This document shows positions 11,391 to 22,876 of a stretch of 64,000 bases of DNA, in pieces (the stretch's first letter is position 1; the number at the start of each line of letters is the position of its first letter). This DNA is from Heracleum sosnowskyi (taxonomy: Eukaryota > Streptophyta > Magnoliopsida > Apiales > Apiaceae). The notes below the pieces were generated by a model. It made no database searches. It was not told the origin of the DNA and was given only the letters and a program-made list of their open reading frames with translations. The position numbers and the translations under genes were made by a program. Location of the stretch: assembly GCA_030848705.1 (NCBI GenBank), contig JAUIZM010000018.1, positions 310,001-374,000 on the forward strand, given 5' to 3'.

Positions 11391-12082
11391 CTGCACACAT
11401 ATCAGAAATCAGATCATAAAACTTTACACTAATCAATTAAACATTCATCTGCATTACACTTTATATTAATAGTAAGAAAAGGTCAAAATGACTAAATCCA
11501 ATAAAATGTTGAAATATAATTTACCATTACAAATATGTATACATTATGAAAATCATACAGAAAAAATCTGTAACAAAAACCAGAAAAAATAAATTGGATT
11601 TGTATAATTAGATCAGCAAAACTTTCAAGAGCAATAAAATATATTTTTCTATCTATTTCACTCCCATCTAATTTGAAGTTTTTGGCTACAAATCTCTTCA
11701 AAAAAACTCTCACAAGTCTATTTCACATATTTTAACTCAAATAACATCTCTTGGTATAATAGTATTTCCCCGTTCTTTTACGAAATTTTTATAGCATAGT
11801 TTATCAGTATTCAAAATAAATAACATCTATATATGCAAACATGACAAAAACACATTTCATAAATCAAGTTTTAAATAGTAAAGAATATACTGTTATGGGC
11901 ACATGCAATACCTTTTAAACAAAGTTGATAAACTTCTTTAATTTGGTAAACCATTACAAATAAGCTTAATAAAATCAGTGCAAAAAAGGAACATGCCTGT
12001 GTGTGAAGAAGCAGCAGTTGAATGAATGAAAGATCAGAGGAGGGGGAGAGGATTAATGTTGGGATTTGGACATTATATATTA
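11391..12082 (-). promoter_or_regulatory. Upstream region of the MADS gene
   Basis: No other gene fits here. The minus strand near 12050-12000 is a pyrimidine-rich stretch (TCTCCCCCTCCTC) that looks like plant promoter or 5' UTR sequence. The region ends at the Helitron border at 12083, so that insertion lies about 0.7 kb from the start codon. No certain TATA box was chosen. Confidence 0.4.
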
Positions 12083-13280
12083 CTAGCTTATATCCCGTGC
12101 GACGCACGGTCTTCTTTAATATTTTCTTATTTTTTATTTAGATTTTAGTTATTATATATAATTTGATAAAATTCTAATATATATATACCGGATTTATAAA
12201 TCTAACAATTTAATATCTAAATTTAATATATTCTTGACGTAATCTGTAGTAGTATTTTAGATATTAAAATATAAAATATTTTAAAATAACAGATCTAATG
12301 ATTCGTATTTTTTTACTCTTAAAAATCTAAAAAGGGACTCAAATGTAAATATCAAAATATGTGCTCGTGCAATATACCGAGTTTATTTGAATATAATATT
12401 ACTTTTATTTTCATTAATTATCTCGTTTAAATTGAATGTTAAAAAAATTATAATAAACATGAATTTCATAAGTTTAATATAATAATATTACCAATATATC
12501 TGTCTTTTGCCGTGTTATTTTTAATTTGAACATGAGTTGTTTCAGTTAAAAAATATACAACAGGTAATATTCTTAAAAAGACAATTAGTTACTTATTCAC
12601 AATTATATAAATTATATTACTTTTTTTATATATGTCGTCTGCATTATTTTTAGAAAATTAGTTGTTTAAGTTAGAAAATATAAAAGAGGTAATGTGTTTT
12701 AGCTGAAAAGAATAAATAGTTATTTATTAATATTTATATAAAACAATATTACCATTGTATATTTATTTTGCATGTATTATATTTAGAAGATAAGTTGTTT
12801 TAGTTAGCAAATATAAAACAAATAATGTGTTTTAGCTGTCGGTTATAAATATATAATAATATTACCATTTTATATATATGTTGCCCGTCTTATTTTTAGA
12901 AAATGATTTGTTTTAGTTAAATAGATATATGAAATAGGTAATATGTTTTAGCTGAAAAAGGTAATTGGTTATTAATAAATTGGTTTCCATATATGTGTAT
13001 TTAGAAGATGAGTTGTTTTATTTAAAAATATAAAAATAATATGTTTTAGCTGAAAAAGGTAATCGTTTATAAATATATAATAATATTACCATATTATATA
13101 TATGTTGCCCGTTTTATTTTTAGAAGATGAGTTGGTTTAGTTTAAAAATAATATAAAATAGGTAATGTACTCAAAAAGGTAATTGATTATTAATAAATTG
13201 GTTATAGATCGTGAATCGGCCCAAATACCGACCGACTGACCAAAACTTTTAATGTTTCGTCTTTAATAATATAGTATAGA
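12083..13280 (-). mobile_element. Non-autonomous Helitron (family 2), 1.2 kb
   Basis: Read on the minus strand, the 5' end is A|TCTATACTATATTATTAAAG at 13280. The 3' end is a CCGTGC-GTC-GCACGG hairpin (12095-12109), 8 bases, then CTAG|T at 12083. Both ends and the AT target are complete, and there is no coding capacity. Internal repeats of a TTTTAGCTGAAAAAGGTAAT segment occur near 12700, 12950, 13040 and 13170. Confidence 0.88.
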
Positions 13281-13847
13281 TAACAAAGCGTTGGTTTGTA
13301 AGAAAAGAAATTAATTCAGAAAAATAGAAAGTAAATCTTTGATTGAATTAATTATTGCATTAAGATGGCATTTTCCATGGAAAATTAGGTAGAATTAAGA
13401 AATTAGTATAATCTTGTGAATTATTTTCTTATGTTAATTGCATGTAGAGATTTGATTGAATATTCTCATCAATTACCATTTATGTATTCTGGTAAAAGTT
13501 AGCGACGTACGATAAATGTACCATGCATTTGTTTTACTAGGTCTTTTAATTTTCAAATTCTTTTTTATCGATATTTGTATATTTGTGATCGAGTTGTACT
13601 CCCTTTGTTCTCTCATTTCTTTACACTTTCCTTTTTGGTACGTTCTTCTCATTTTTTACATACAAAAAATAATAACATTTTATAATATAAAATCAAATCA
13701 TAATCATTATTTTTCTCCATTATACCTACGGTCGGTTATGAACCAAAACAGTCGATTATACGACTAAAATCGACCACCGTCGGTTTAAGACTGGTCGATT
13801 ATGTCAAATTGGCCAGGTTTAACCTACCACACATTATAAGTTAATAA
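13281..13847. other. Intergenic AT-rich region
   Basis: No gene or intact element is recognised. A short patch near 13730-13800 repeats CGGTCGGTT/GTCGATTAT words and may be the eroded end of an element. Confidence 0.4.
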
Positions 13848-14220
13848 GAGCTTATGGGTGTTTGTCAACCCAATTTATACCTCAACTTATAACTTATATA
13901 TATGTTGATAAGTTGAATGTTAATAATGTGGTACATTTTCATAAACTTATTGACTTATTACTTGATTTCTTTGTTTTTTAATATTTTATATTTTTACATT
14001 TGTGTTTTTAAATATTTTTTAATTTAAAATGCAAGTGTTGAAATCATTGTATTTAATAATTATTTTTTAAAATTTAATTTAGCAAACTCTTAATTAACTT
14101 ATATGTTAATTTATCCAAACACCCATATAATTTATAAAAATTTATCAACTTATCACTTATACAACACTTACTCATTTTAAGCTATAAGTTAATTTTTTTG
14201 TCCTACCCCAAACACGCACT
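13848..14220. mobile_element. Probable Tourist-like MITE
   Basis: The left end GAGCTTATGGGTGTTTG and the right end (reverse complement) AGTGCGTGTTTGGGG are imperfect inverted repeats flanked by TAA on both sides. The inner parts are also roughly complementary (TTATAACTTAT against ATAAGTTAATTT). A three-base TAA/TTA duplication is typical of PIF/Harbinger elements. The match is imperfect, so the family is tentative. Confidence 0.4.
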
Positions 14221-14302
14221 TAATGTGGGTCCACTTACTACACGTGTTCATATGTGGCACCATGTGCGCAGACTAAAACCGACAATAGTAATAAGTTGAG
14301 AG

Positions 14303-14886
14303 CAATGTTGTAAAAAGTGGGAATCAGAGTTAATCGGTGAAGGTACCGTCCAGGGATTAATCGGGTAATCGGGGATTAATCGGAATGATTAATCGGATCA
14401 TTAATCGGAATAAATTTAATAATATTTTTTATATACAATTATAAAATTGTTTCGTTATTTCAACTAAACATATGTTATTATCATATATTTATGCAAATAT
14501 GTTAAAAATGTTATATAATTGTAATAAATAAAATTTTGAAGGTTTAATTTTTCAATTAGAGATCAATTTAAAAGGAAAACTTAAGAGAATTTACGATTTA
14601 GGCATCTAAAATTATAATTATATGCACAAAAATAATGTTTTTTTCCTATTGTTTAATCAAGTTTCTACCTTTTAAATTTTAAATTTTTTTTTAATTTTAA
14701 CTATTTTTTAATAATTAGCCCGATTTTTGACCGATTAATCCGATTTTTGACCGATTCAGCCGATTTTTGACCGTTTTTATGAAAAAACGATTAATTGACC
14801 GATTTTCGCTTAATCAGTTCGGTGGCCCGCCGTCTAGCGATTAATCGACGATTAATCCCGATTAATCGTCGACTTTTAGAACACTG
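14303..14886. mobile_element. hAT-type MITE with perfect 8 bp target duplication (584 bp)
   Basis: The termini are CAATGTTGTAAAAAG and, on the other strand, CAGTGTTCTAAAAGTC. GTTGAGAG occurs directly on both sides (14295-14302 and 14887-14894). The inner sequence is built from TTAATCGG/CCGATTAA words on both arms. An 8 bp duplication and CA(G/A)TGTT ends are typical of hAT elements. A truncated relative is at 49893-50042. Confidence 0.85.
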
Positions 14887-14888
14887 GT

Positions 14889-14980
14889 TGAGAGTAGCTT
14901 AGTGGTATAGTTATTCGTTTGTCATTCACGAGTTTCATTCGTATCGAATTTATAGATACTAATAAGTATCCTTGGACTAT

Positions 14981-15066
<86 letters not shown>
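14889..15066 (+). mobile_element. Possible tRNA-derived SINE with TAA tail
   Basis: TAGCTTAGTGG at about 14895-14905 fits the polymerase III A box. GAGTTTCATTCG, about 35 bases later, is a weak B box. About 50 bases on, the sequence runs into a long TAA tract. This order (tRNA-like head, short body, simple tail) fits a SINE, but target duplications are not clear and the head overlaps the hAT target duplication. A degraded tRNA pseudogene next to a microsatellite is the alternative. Confidence 0.35.
14989..15064. repeat. TAA trinucleotide microsatellite (about 25 units)
   Basis: An almost uninterrupted run of TAA units. It should be length-variable among individuals. Confidence 0.97.
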
Positions 15067-15917
15067 ATTGATACTTGAAATAATAAATACATGAAGACAT
15101 TAAAATAACAAACATTTTTTTTATTATACGTTCTTTTTTGAAAGAAGGATATAAATTCCCAATTTATTATCATTATCTGTAAAACTACCCATATTCAAGG
15201 TAGATGACAAATTCTACCAATTTGATTGATATTATATTAAAATTATACAAATTTTTATATAAAATTTCAATATATTTTTAATTGCTATTATATCATTTAT
15301 TTGTATATAACTTTATTTTTCTATATTAAATAGTATTGATAATACCATTTTAAGCATAAAATTTTTATTATAAAATTTTTGTAATTACAATTTATATGTA
15401 TATTAGTTTAATTTTTTATAGATTAATATTATTATATTTAAAAAAAATTATAATACACAACTTTACCACAATAGTTATCGATAAATAAAAAAAAAACTCG
15501 TGAAAAATCTTAATATACCATTTTTTCTTGGTGTCACAATTCTAAAAAATAATCCTTTATATTTTGAGAAAATACATTTTTTAAATGCACATTTATATAA
15601 AGAGAAAAAAGAACATGATATGCATCTCACACAATTTTACTGAGATAACAAATAAAATGACTTTGTATTATAAAAAAATTGTGCATATTAAATTAATTTC
15701 TAAAAATTGTACCTATCAAAAAATTATATGTATAAAAATACATTTATTTATCTATGTATCTTAAATTCCCTATTTTCTTATATAAAATGTAACATAAAAA
15801 TCCAAAAAATGTTAAAAATCATCTAAAACACATATTTATTATGCATTTCTACATTAACCCATGTTTAGATATCGTTCTTATAAAGAATAAGTTTGTTGTA
15901 TTTTATTACTTTGGGAA
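15067..15917. other. AT-rich intergenic sequence
   Basis: Very AT-rich with no ORF, repeat end or known motif that I can support. Confidence 0.4.
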
Positions 15918-17654
15918 TTAACTCCTTATATATAATAAGCGTAAGGGAGATCTTATCCAAAACTTTGGTCGGTCACTGTACTACCAAAAGTATATGATCC
16001 GTTGGATTATAAAACTATAAATATTCAAATAGATGAGGACCGTTAGATATAATATTAAAAATTGTATTTGATTAATAATAGGATAGTATTTAAATACTAA
16101 AAGGTGTATTTTGATAATTTAAACCAATTATAAATAGGTTTTCTATATTGAATAGAAATCTTTATGTAAAAAATTGTAATTATCTTTTCTCTTTAGTTTA
16201 TGGATAGTTCCAGTTAGATAATAATTATTAAACCATCATTAAATTAAAGATAATTTTGTTAGTTTCGCGTGGGCTGTAAAATTGTTAAAATCTGTTGTCT
16301 AAAACTCAAGATAGAGCCCAAACAGTAAAGTGATTATCTAAATTTTAATATATATTTTTTAATTTAAACTAATTATAAATAGGTTTTCTATATTGAATAG
16401 AAATCTTTATGTAAAAAATCGTAATTATCTTTTCTCTTTAGTTTATGGATAGTTCCAGTTAGATAATAATTATTAAACCATCATTAAATTAAAGATAATT
16501 TTGTTAGCTTCGTGTGGGCTGTAAAATTGTTAAAATCTGTTGTCTAAAACTCAAGATAGAGCCCAAACAGTAAAGTGATTATTTAAATTTTAATAATTTT
16601 TTTATTATTGTAGCACCAATTTAATTTTTTTCCTAATTTTTTTAAATTTATAAATTCTATGTTTATTTCAATAAAATATTAAAATCATTTTAAGAAAATA
16701 TTAAAATCGATCTGGTCCGTGTACGACCAATATACGACCAAATTAATTATTATAGTTAGATATTAAATAGATCGATGAGAATTGTTAGATCTAATATTAA
16801 AAAGTGTATCTGATTAATAATAGAATTAAATTTAAATACTAAAAAGTGTATTTTGATCATTTAAAATACTCATCTATTTTTATATTAATTTTTATAAAAA
16901 TATAAAAGGTGTATTTTTATATCATATAAAAATTGTTTTGTGTATAGTTCCAGTTAGATAATAATTGTTAAACCAAATATCAGATAACAATTCATATCGA
17001 TTACAATATTAAAAATGATATAAGTTAAAAGATATTATATTAGGATTGGATTTTCCAAAAAGTTAAAACATAAAAATAGTTGTAATTAAATAAGGAAACC
17101 CATTTAATACAAAAATAATAAAAATCGTTTAATCTTAAATAGATATGTGAAAACCGTTAGATTTAACATTAAAACATGTATTTGGTTAATGAAGGTTATT
17201 ATAATAATCTAAACTACATATAAGTAGATTTTCTAAATCGAATAGAATTCTCAACATTAAATTTCGTCACTTTATTCTCTTTTTAGTTTTAGAATGTTTT
17301 TTAATTGAAAAAGAACTATTAAATCACAACTAAATTAAAGATTATTTTGTGAATTTCATGTGGACCGTAAAATTGGACAAATCTAACTTTTATAACTCAA
17401 TATAAACAAATATTAAATTGAGCGTGTAAAATATAATAAATATCAAATTTTTAACTATAATTTTTTTTGGCTAAATCTTTTTTAACAATAATTTAATCAT
17501 GTAAACTAATAACTTTTAAATATTAAAATATTCATAAATAAATATAATTATAAATATTAAAAAAACAATCGTGTGTTGCATTGGTAATAAAAATATAATT
17601 ATAAACAGAATAATTATAAATAAAATTTAAGTAACCGTGCATCGTACTGGCTAC
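15918..17654 (+). mobile_element. Decayed Helitron (family 1), 1.7 kb
   Basis: It begins TTAACTCCTTATATATAATA, which matches the 4585 copy from base 13, so the TCTATAC tip is missing. It ends with a mutated hairpin (CCGTGC-ATC-GTACTGG) and CTAC instead of CTAG. It contains a nearly identical tandem duplication of about 245 bp (starting near 16120 and 16365). No coding capacity. Confidence 0.7.
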
Positions 17655-18549
17655 TGAAAAAATGTGCAAGGAGGTTGAACAAGCAAATTTTGGGAGCACA
17701 TCCTTAGGCGTACCTCTAGTGAATTTATGTTTTCTTATAACACAAATAATCATTTATTTAAATTGGGTTTTTTTTTGCTTTTCAACTGCAAATTCTTATA
17801 TACGAGGTTGTAGCTTCTGATCTTGTGTAGATCAATCAGGAGTAATATATTCTTTGAAGAATTTGTCTACTAATTTTTAGTACTTTGGTTGTTACAAAAA
17901 TATTTGAAGTATAAAAGAATAAAAATACGTATTTAACTGATACAAACCTAATATTGCTACTACTTTTATTATATACTCAAAATTTTATAATTTTTTCTTC
18001 TTTCACTTACAAAACAATTGCATTTTAAAGGAATTAGGATCGGAAAATGCACATTCCATTTCTAGAATAATTTTAGTCTACAATTACATTTTGGGAACTC
18101 TTTAAAATATCATTATGTGCATGCTTTATTATTTAAGAAAGTACCAAGTCAAGTAATTTGGCTTAATTCTCGAGCTGCATGTGAATTCTGAAAATTTATC
18201 AATCGACTGCTTAGCATCTGTTGAGTCGTTGAGCTTTGATTAACCGTTGAGATCTCATTATTCTTCATTTGTTAAGTTTCCAAATTTCCGTTGATCTTCG
18301 TATTACTTGTGAAAAATACAAATCTTCAATTCTACACACTTTGACTACATTTTCTTCGCATATGTTGATAGACCATTTTAATTTTTGTTGACTTGTAGAA
18401 TTTGTTAATAGCCGAGTCTTTTATAGATTGTTAGTTCATTGTTTTGTACTTCAACAGATAGAATTCACTTATCTTGTTACAAATTGAAAAATCCTAACTA
18501 TATACAAAATATCATCCATCGATAATCATTTTTACATAAGGTACATATT

Positions 18550-19153
18550 TGTTAGGTGGTATCAACCCAAATATACAGGGTAGTCGGTTAAGGTCAGTCG
18601 GTTAACTTCATTGATACGAGTCCTTTTGGGACATGCACAAAAACAAATTCGCGCAGGTTTGGCCCAAAGCGAACAATATCATATTATTGTGGAGTTAAGA
18701 CTTGTTAGCGGCCCAACAAGTGGTATCAGAGCCCATAATTCCGGAGTTGGATCTTGGGGGTAACGGTCTACGATTATTCGATGTGGAAGGTTCACCTCGG
18801 TGTAAATTCGCGATTGGAGATTTGTCGGGGTGCCTTGTACCTAAAGTCTTCTTGATCGTGTTCAAGCGATAAGTAAATCGCAGTTGGCAGCAATGCAAGA
18901 TATGGAAAGATTAACCGCAGATGTTAGACCGCAGGATATGTGGTTCTTGGTTTGAGGGGAGGATTGTTGGATAGTGTTAAACCAAGTACCACATCGATTA
19001 GACAAAAGAATTTTTTTTTGTATATAGAGCAGCTAGTTAACTCCATTAGTATCAAGTATTTTGGGATGTGCCCAAAAATAAATCCCTGCAAGCTCGGCTC
19101 AAAACGGACAATTTCATACTACTGTCGAGTTAAGGCTTGCTAGCGGACCAACA
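18550..19153 (+). mobile_element. TRIM retrotransposon (604 bp)
   Basis: The terminal direct repeats are 18550-18718 (169 bp) and 18965-19153 (189 bp), both TGTT...CAACA. TGGTATCAGAGC at 18721-18732, two bases after the first repeat, fits initiator tRNA-Met. The purine run GAGGGGAGGA precedes the second repeat. The internal part is only 246 bp with no ORF. These features define a terminal-repeat retrotransposon in miniature. The two repeats have clearly diverged, so it is old. A perfect target duplication is not visible (ATATT against TGATT). Confidence 0.85.
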
Positions 19154-19202
19154 TGATTGATACTTAATAAGTAGAAATTTCTTAAATCATTAGACACTTC
19201 AT

Positions 19203-19453
19203 AAAAATGCTATCTATTGGCTAGTTACAAAAACAACAAAATTCTAAAATAAATAATTTTTTATCATTAAATCTAACTTGTGATTTAAAAATGCTATCTA
19301 TTTGACTAGTTATCACAACAAAATTCTAAAAATAAATAATTTGTTATCATTAAATCTAACTTGTGATTTAAAAATGCTATCCATTGACTAGTTAAAGACA
19401 CAACAAAATTGTAAAACAAATAATTTGTTATAATCAAATCTAAATTGTGATTT
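19203..19453. repeat. Three-unit tandem repeat, period about 83 bp
   Basis: The units start near 19203, 19287 and 19368 with AAAATGCTATC(T/C)ATT and end with CTTGTGATTT or ATTGTGATTT. They differ by small indels. Confidence 0.85.
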
Positions 19454-19626
19454 CTAACAACTAGTAATAAGTTATTAGCAATAGAGATAACAATGCATTT
19501 TCTTATTTATAAAGATAATGTAGAATGATTCAAATAATCCATATTTCTAAAATAATTAATATCTAAAAAGTTGCAATTAACTTATTTTCTTTATAACACT
19601 AAAAATTTAAAATTTTAAATCATATT

Positions 19627-19628
<2 letters not shown>

Positions 19629-19679
<51 letters not shown>

Positions 19680-19707
19680 CCACAAAAAAGGTGGTCTCCA
19701 TATAACT

Positions 19708-19757
<50 letters not shown>
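19629..19757. repeat. Two AT dinucleotide microsatellites
   Basis: (AT)n at about 19630-19676 and (TA)n at about 19712-19757 flank a 35 bp unique segment. The alternating purine-pyrimidine AT tract could extrude cruciforms. Confidence 0.95.
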
Positions 19758-19760
<3 letters not shown>

Positions 19761-20248
19761 TACGTCAAATGGTCACATGAGATATTTGGACGCACTCAGA
19801 AATATTAAATACATTCTTATCTCTAGTTTGACAAATTGGGTAAGATGAACTTAGGTAACGGAGATAAGGAACTAAAGACTCAAGGTATCCACAGTAGATG
19901 TAATTATAATTTCAACTGTAAAATATGAAAAAGATACCGTATTAAAATGCATGGTATTTATTCAAGACAAATATGAGAACATGAGGTATTTGGAATTATT
20001 ACGAACTATTGTGTATACACTTATCTCATGTTTGACTAAACTAGGTAGTTGGACTTGAAAAGTGGGGATAAAGAGCATAAAAAGTAAAGCATATCGCTAG
20101 CAGATCTAATTTTGCATGACGTAGCACAATTGTGAGTATATGGGGGCATTAATAACTTTATTTATTACTTGCGTGCGTGTATATTGTATTAGCTGGACAC
20201 ATTATAATTTCTTTGTCATTTCGTTAGGAGTTGGTAGAGATAAGACAT

Positions 20249-20385
20249 TATAAATAAAGAGACGGTAGGGAACTGATAAACACGAAAAACACAAGGTTCA
20301 AAAGGAAGGAAACAACACTCAGAAGTGAAGAAAATTTCGGAGATATTAAAGTAGATTTTCGCAAAACGTTTCCGAGGAAATAATG
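20249..20385 (+). promoter_or_regulatory. Distal duplicate of a putative promoter and first exon
   Basis: TATAAATAAA at 20249 is followed by about 120 bases of purine-rich sequence and then ATG at 20383-20385 directly before a GT. The same arrangement recurs at 21602-21738 with only a few changes. It could be an alternative first exon of the gene at 22877-25063 or a dead copy. Confidence 0.4.
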
Positions 20386-20749
20386 GTATTATTTCTAAAA
20401 TTTACTAGAGATTTCTTGATTAAACAACAATGTTTGTTATTTGTGGTAATTGATTTTAGTTGATAGAATTGTATATAACATTATATTATACTGTAAATTT
20501 TGAAATTTTGAAAGGAGTGTATGTTTGTAGAAAAAAGTTGATGTGTATATGCATGTTTGCAATTTTAAGTTTTAAGTAATGTCCAAATTTTATGCTTTAA
20601 GTGTTTACGTCCTTCGTTTTGTGTCGTTTGTCCAATTGACTAGTGTCATTGAGTATAAAATCATGTTAGGACATTTTTCTGTTTTTAGAGGAGTTAGTTA
20701 CTTAACATGGTATTATATACGTCATTGGTTGTGTAGTGTGGGTATGAGT

Positions 20750-22030
20750 TGTAGCTTGTGATCTTGTGTAGATCATCCTGAATATATATATATATATATA
20801 TAATTTTGTGTTTGAAGACACAACTACAAATTTTTAGTACTTTGGTCGTTACAAAAATATTGTAAGTATAAGGGAATAAAAATATGTGTTTGACCGATAC
20901 AAACCTAATGTTGCTACTACTTTTAGTATATAAAAGTTTATACATCTTTTTTCTTTCACTTACAAAATAATTGCATTTTAAAGGAATTAGGATCAGAAAA
21001 TGTACATCCTTTATGTAACCATTTCTAGAATAATTTTAGTCTACAATTACATTCTGGGGACTCTCTAAAATATCATTTTGTGACCAAGTCAAGTAATTTG
21101 ACTTAATTCTCAAGCTGCATGTGAATTTTAAAAAAATGTTCTACATTTTACCTTATTAATCGATTGCTTAGCATCTGTTGAATCGTTGAGTTTTGAATAA
21201 CCATTTAGATCTCATTATTCTTCATTTGTTGAGTTTTCAAATTGCAGTTGATATTCATTTCACTTTTGAGAAATATGAAAAATATGTCATATTAAAATGC
21301 ATGGCATTTATGTGAGACAAACATGATAACATGAGGTATTTGGAATTATTTCGAACTATTGCGTATACACTTATCTCATGTTTGACTTATAAACTAGTTA
21401 GTTGGACTTGAAAAGTGGGGATAAAGAGCATAAAAAGTAAAGCATATCGCTAGCAGATCTAATTTTGCATGATGTAGCATAATTGTGAGTATACGGGGGT
21501 GTTAATAACATTATTTATTATTTGTGTGCGTGTATACTGTGTTAGCTAGACACGTTATAACTTCTTTGTCATTTCGTTACGAGTTGGTAGAGATAAGACA
21601 TTATAAATAAAGAGACGGTAGGGAACTGATAAACACGAAAAACACAAGGTTCAAAAGGAAGGAAGTAACACTCAGAAGTGAAGAAAATTTCGGAGATATT
21701 AAAGTAGATTTTCGCAAAACATTTCCAAGGAAATAATGGTATTATTTCTAAAATTTACTAGAGATTTCTTGATTAAACAACAATGTTTGTTATTTGTGGT
21801 AATTGATTTTAGTTGATAGAATTGTATATAGCATTATATTATACTGTAAATTTTGAAAGGAGTGTATGTTTGTAGAAAAAAGTTGATGTGTATATGCATG
21901 TTTGCAATTTTAAGTTTTAAGTAATGTCCAAATTTTAAGCTTTAAGTGTTTACATCCTTCGTTTCATGTCGTTTGTCCAATTGACTAGTGTCATTGAGTA
22001 TAAAATCATGTTAGGACATTTTTGAAGTAT
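20750..22030. repeat. Duplicated tract, copy A2
   Basis: It matches A1 over its whole length but lacks the TRIM and microsatellite block, so it represents the uninterrupted state. An AT microsatellite at about 20781-20801 is specific to this copy. Confidence 0.8.
21602..21738 (+). promoter_or_regulatory. Putative promoter and first exon of the gene at 22877-25063
   Basis: TATAAATA at 21602-21609 is followed by a purine-rich leader and by ATG at 21736-21738 immediately before GTATTA. If spliced there, the ATG joins in phase to the exon at 22877 and gives a protein starting MDLHLSLYGK. The strong conservation between the two copies of this block fits an exon, but the donor is weak. This is a model, not a demonstrated exon. 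Confidence 0.45.
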
Positions 22031-22282
22031 ATGATTATATATTGTTGATGTTCATAGAGTTTTTCTTGTTAATGGTATGGCTATACTATACTTGCTTAAA
22101 TATGTTCAAGTTTGTAATTTGAAAACTAATACGAGTAGTATTGATAAATCATGTCTGTTTTTAATTTTGTTATGGATTATAGAATAGAATTAGAGTGTTC
22201 TATGGATATTTCGTGATTAAGATGACATTTTTAATACTTACAATCCTAAAAAATTTCTAGTTCTTCAAAAATGATGCATTCA

Positions 22283-22560
22283 ATGATATTTGTTATTTGT
22301 GGTAATTGATTTTAGTTGATAGAATTGTATATAACGTTATATTATACTGTAAATTTTGAAAAGAGTGTATGTTTGTAGAAAAAAATTGATGTGTATATGC
22401 ATGTTTGCAATTTTAAGTTTTATTTAAGTAATGTTCAAATTTTAAGTTTTAAGTGTTTACGTCCTTTGTTTCGTGTCGTTTGTCCAATTGACTTGTGTCA
22501 TTGAGTATAAAATCATGTTAGGACATTTTTCTGTTTTTACTTTAACATGGTATTTTCTTC
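22283..22560. repeat. Duplicated tract, partial copy A3
   Basis: It matches 20434-20690 and the corresponding part of A2. It lacks the TATA and leader part. It lies in the proposed first intron. Confidence 0.8.
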
Positions 22561-22786
22561 GGTTAGAGAGAGGTCTCGTAGAGTGCTCCCATCCTATTTA
22601 TTTAATTTAATATGTTTGTTTGATATATTGGTAATTGGTACATATGTTTGGTTCAATCGTACGACATGGCATCTCTCTCGGTCGGTTTAAGGAGAGGTCT
22701 CGAATTTGAGTACTTCCACCCCGATTTATTTAATTTAATACATTTGTTTATTATATTGGTAAGTGGTATATGTATGACATAATCGC

Positions 22787-22823
22787 ATACTTTTAACGAT
22801 CGCAGTGCGATCGTTAAAAGTAT
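22787..22823. repeat. Perfect 18 bp inverted repeat with 1 base spacer
   Basis: ATACTTTTAACGATCGCA, then G, then the exact reverse complement. It lies 53 bases upstream of the splice acceptor at 22876. No flanking target duplication or longer element is evident. Confidence 0.95.
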
Positions 22824-22876
22824 ATGATTTTGTTGAGAATTTTAATTTTCTTTTGTTGATGGTTATTTTTTGCCAG

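Larger units (their letters stand above)
17800..20690. repeat. Duplicated tract, copy A1 (interrupted)
   Basis: 17800-18290 and 19925-20690 match 20750-21255 and 21285-22030. The middle part, 18330-19925, is missing from the other copy and holds a TRIM element, a 3-unit tandem repeat and AT microsatellites. The best-conserved part is 20235-20500, which includes a TATA box and a possible first exon. Confidence 0.8.

Noticed and set aside
11391..11396. Upstream in-frame GTG as the MADS start
   Set aside because: Plant nuclear genes start at ATG, and the ATG at 11390 opens the conserved MADS domain.
14876..15173. Two ORFs of poly-Ile and poly-Tyr on the minus strand
   Set aside because: They are translations of the TAA microsatellite.
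18721..18732. TGGTATCAGAGC as part of a tRNA gene
   Set aside because: It is the complement of a tRNA 3' end next to an LTR, so it is a primer-binding site and not a tRNA gene.
19203..19453. CRISPR-like array from regular repeats
   Set aside because: Only three units of about 83 bp with no unique spacers, in a plant nuclear genome; it is an ordinary tandem repeat.
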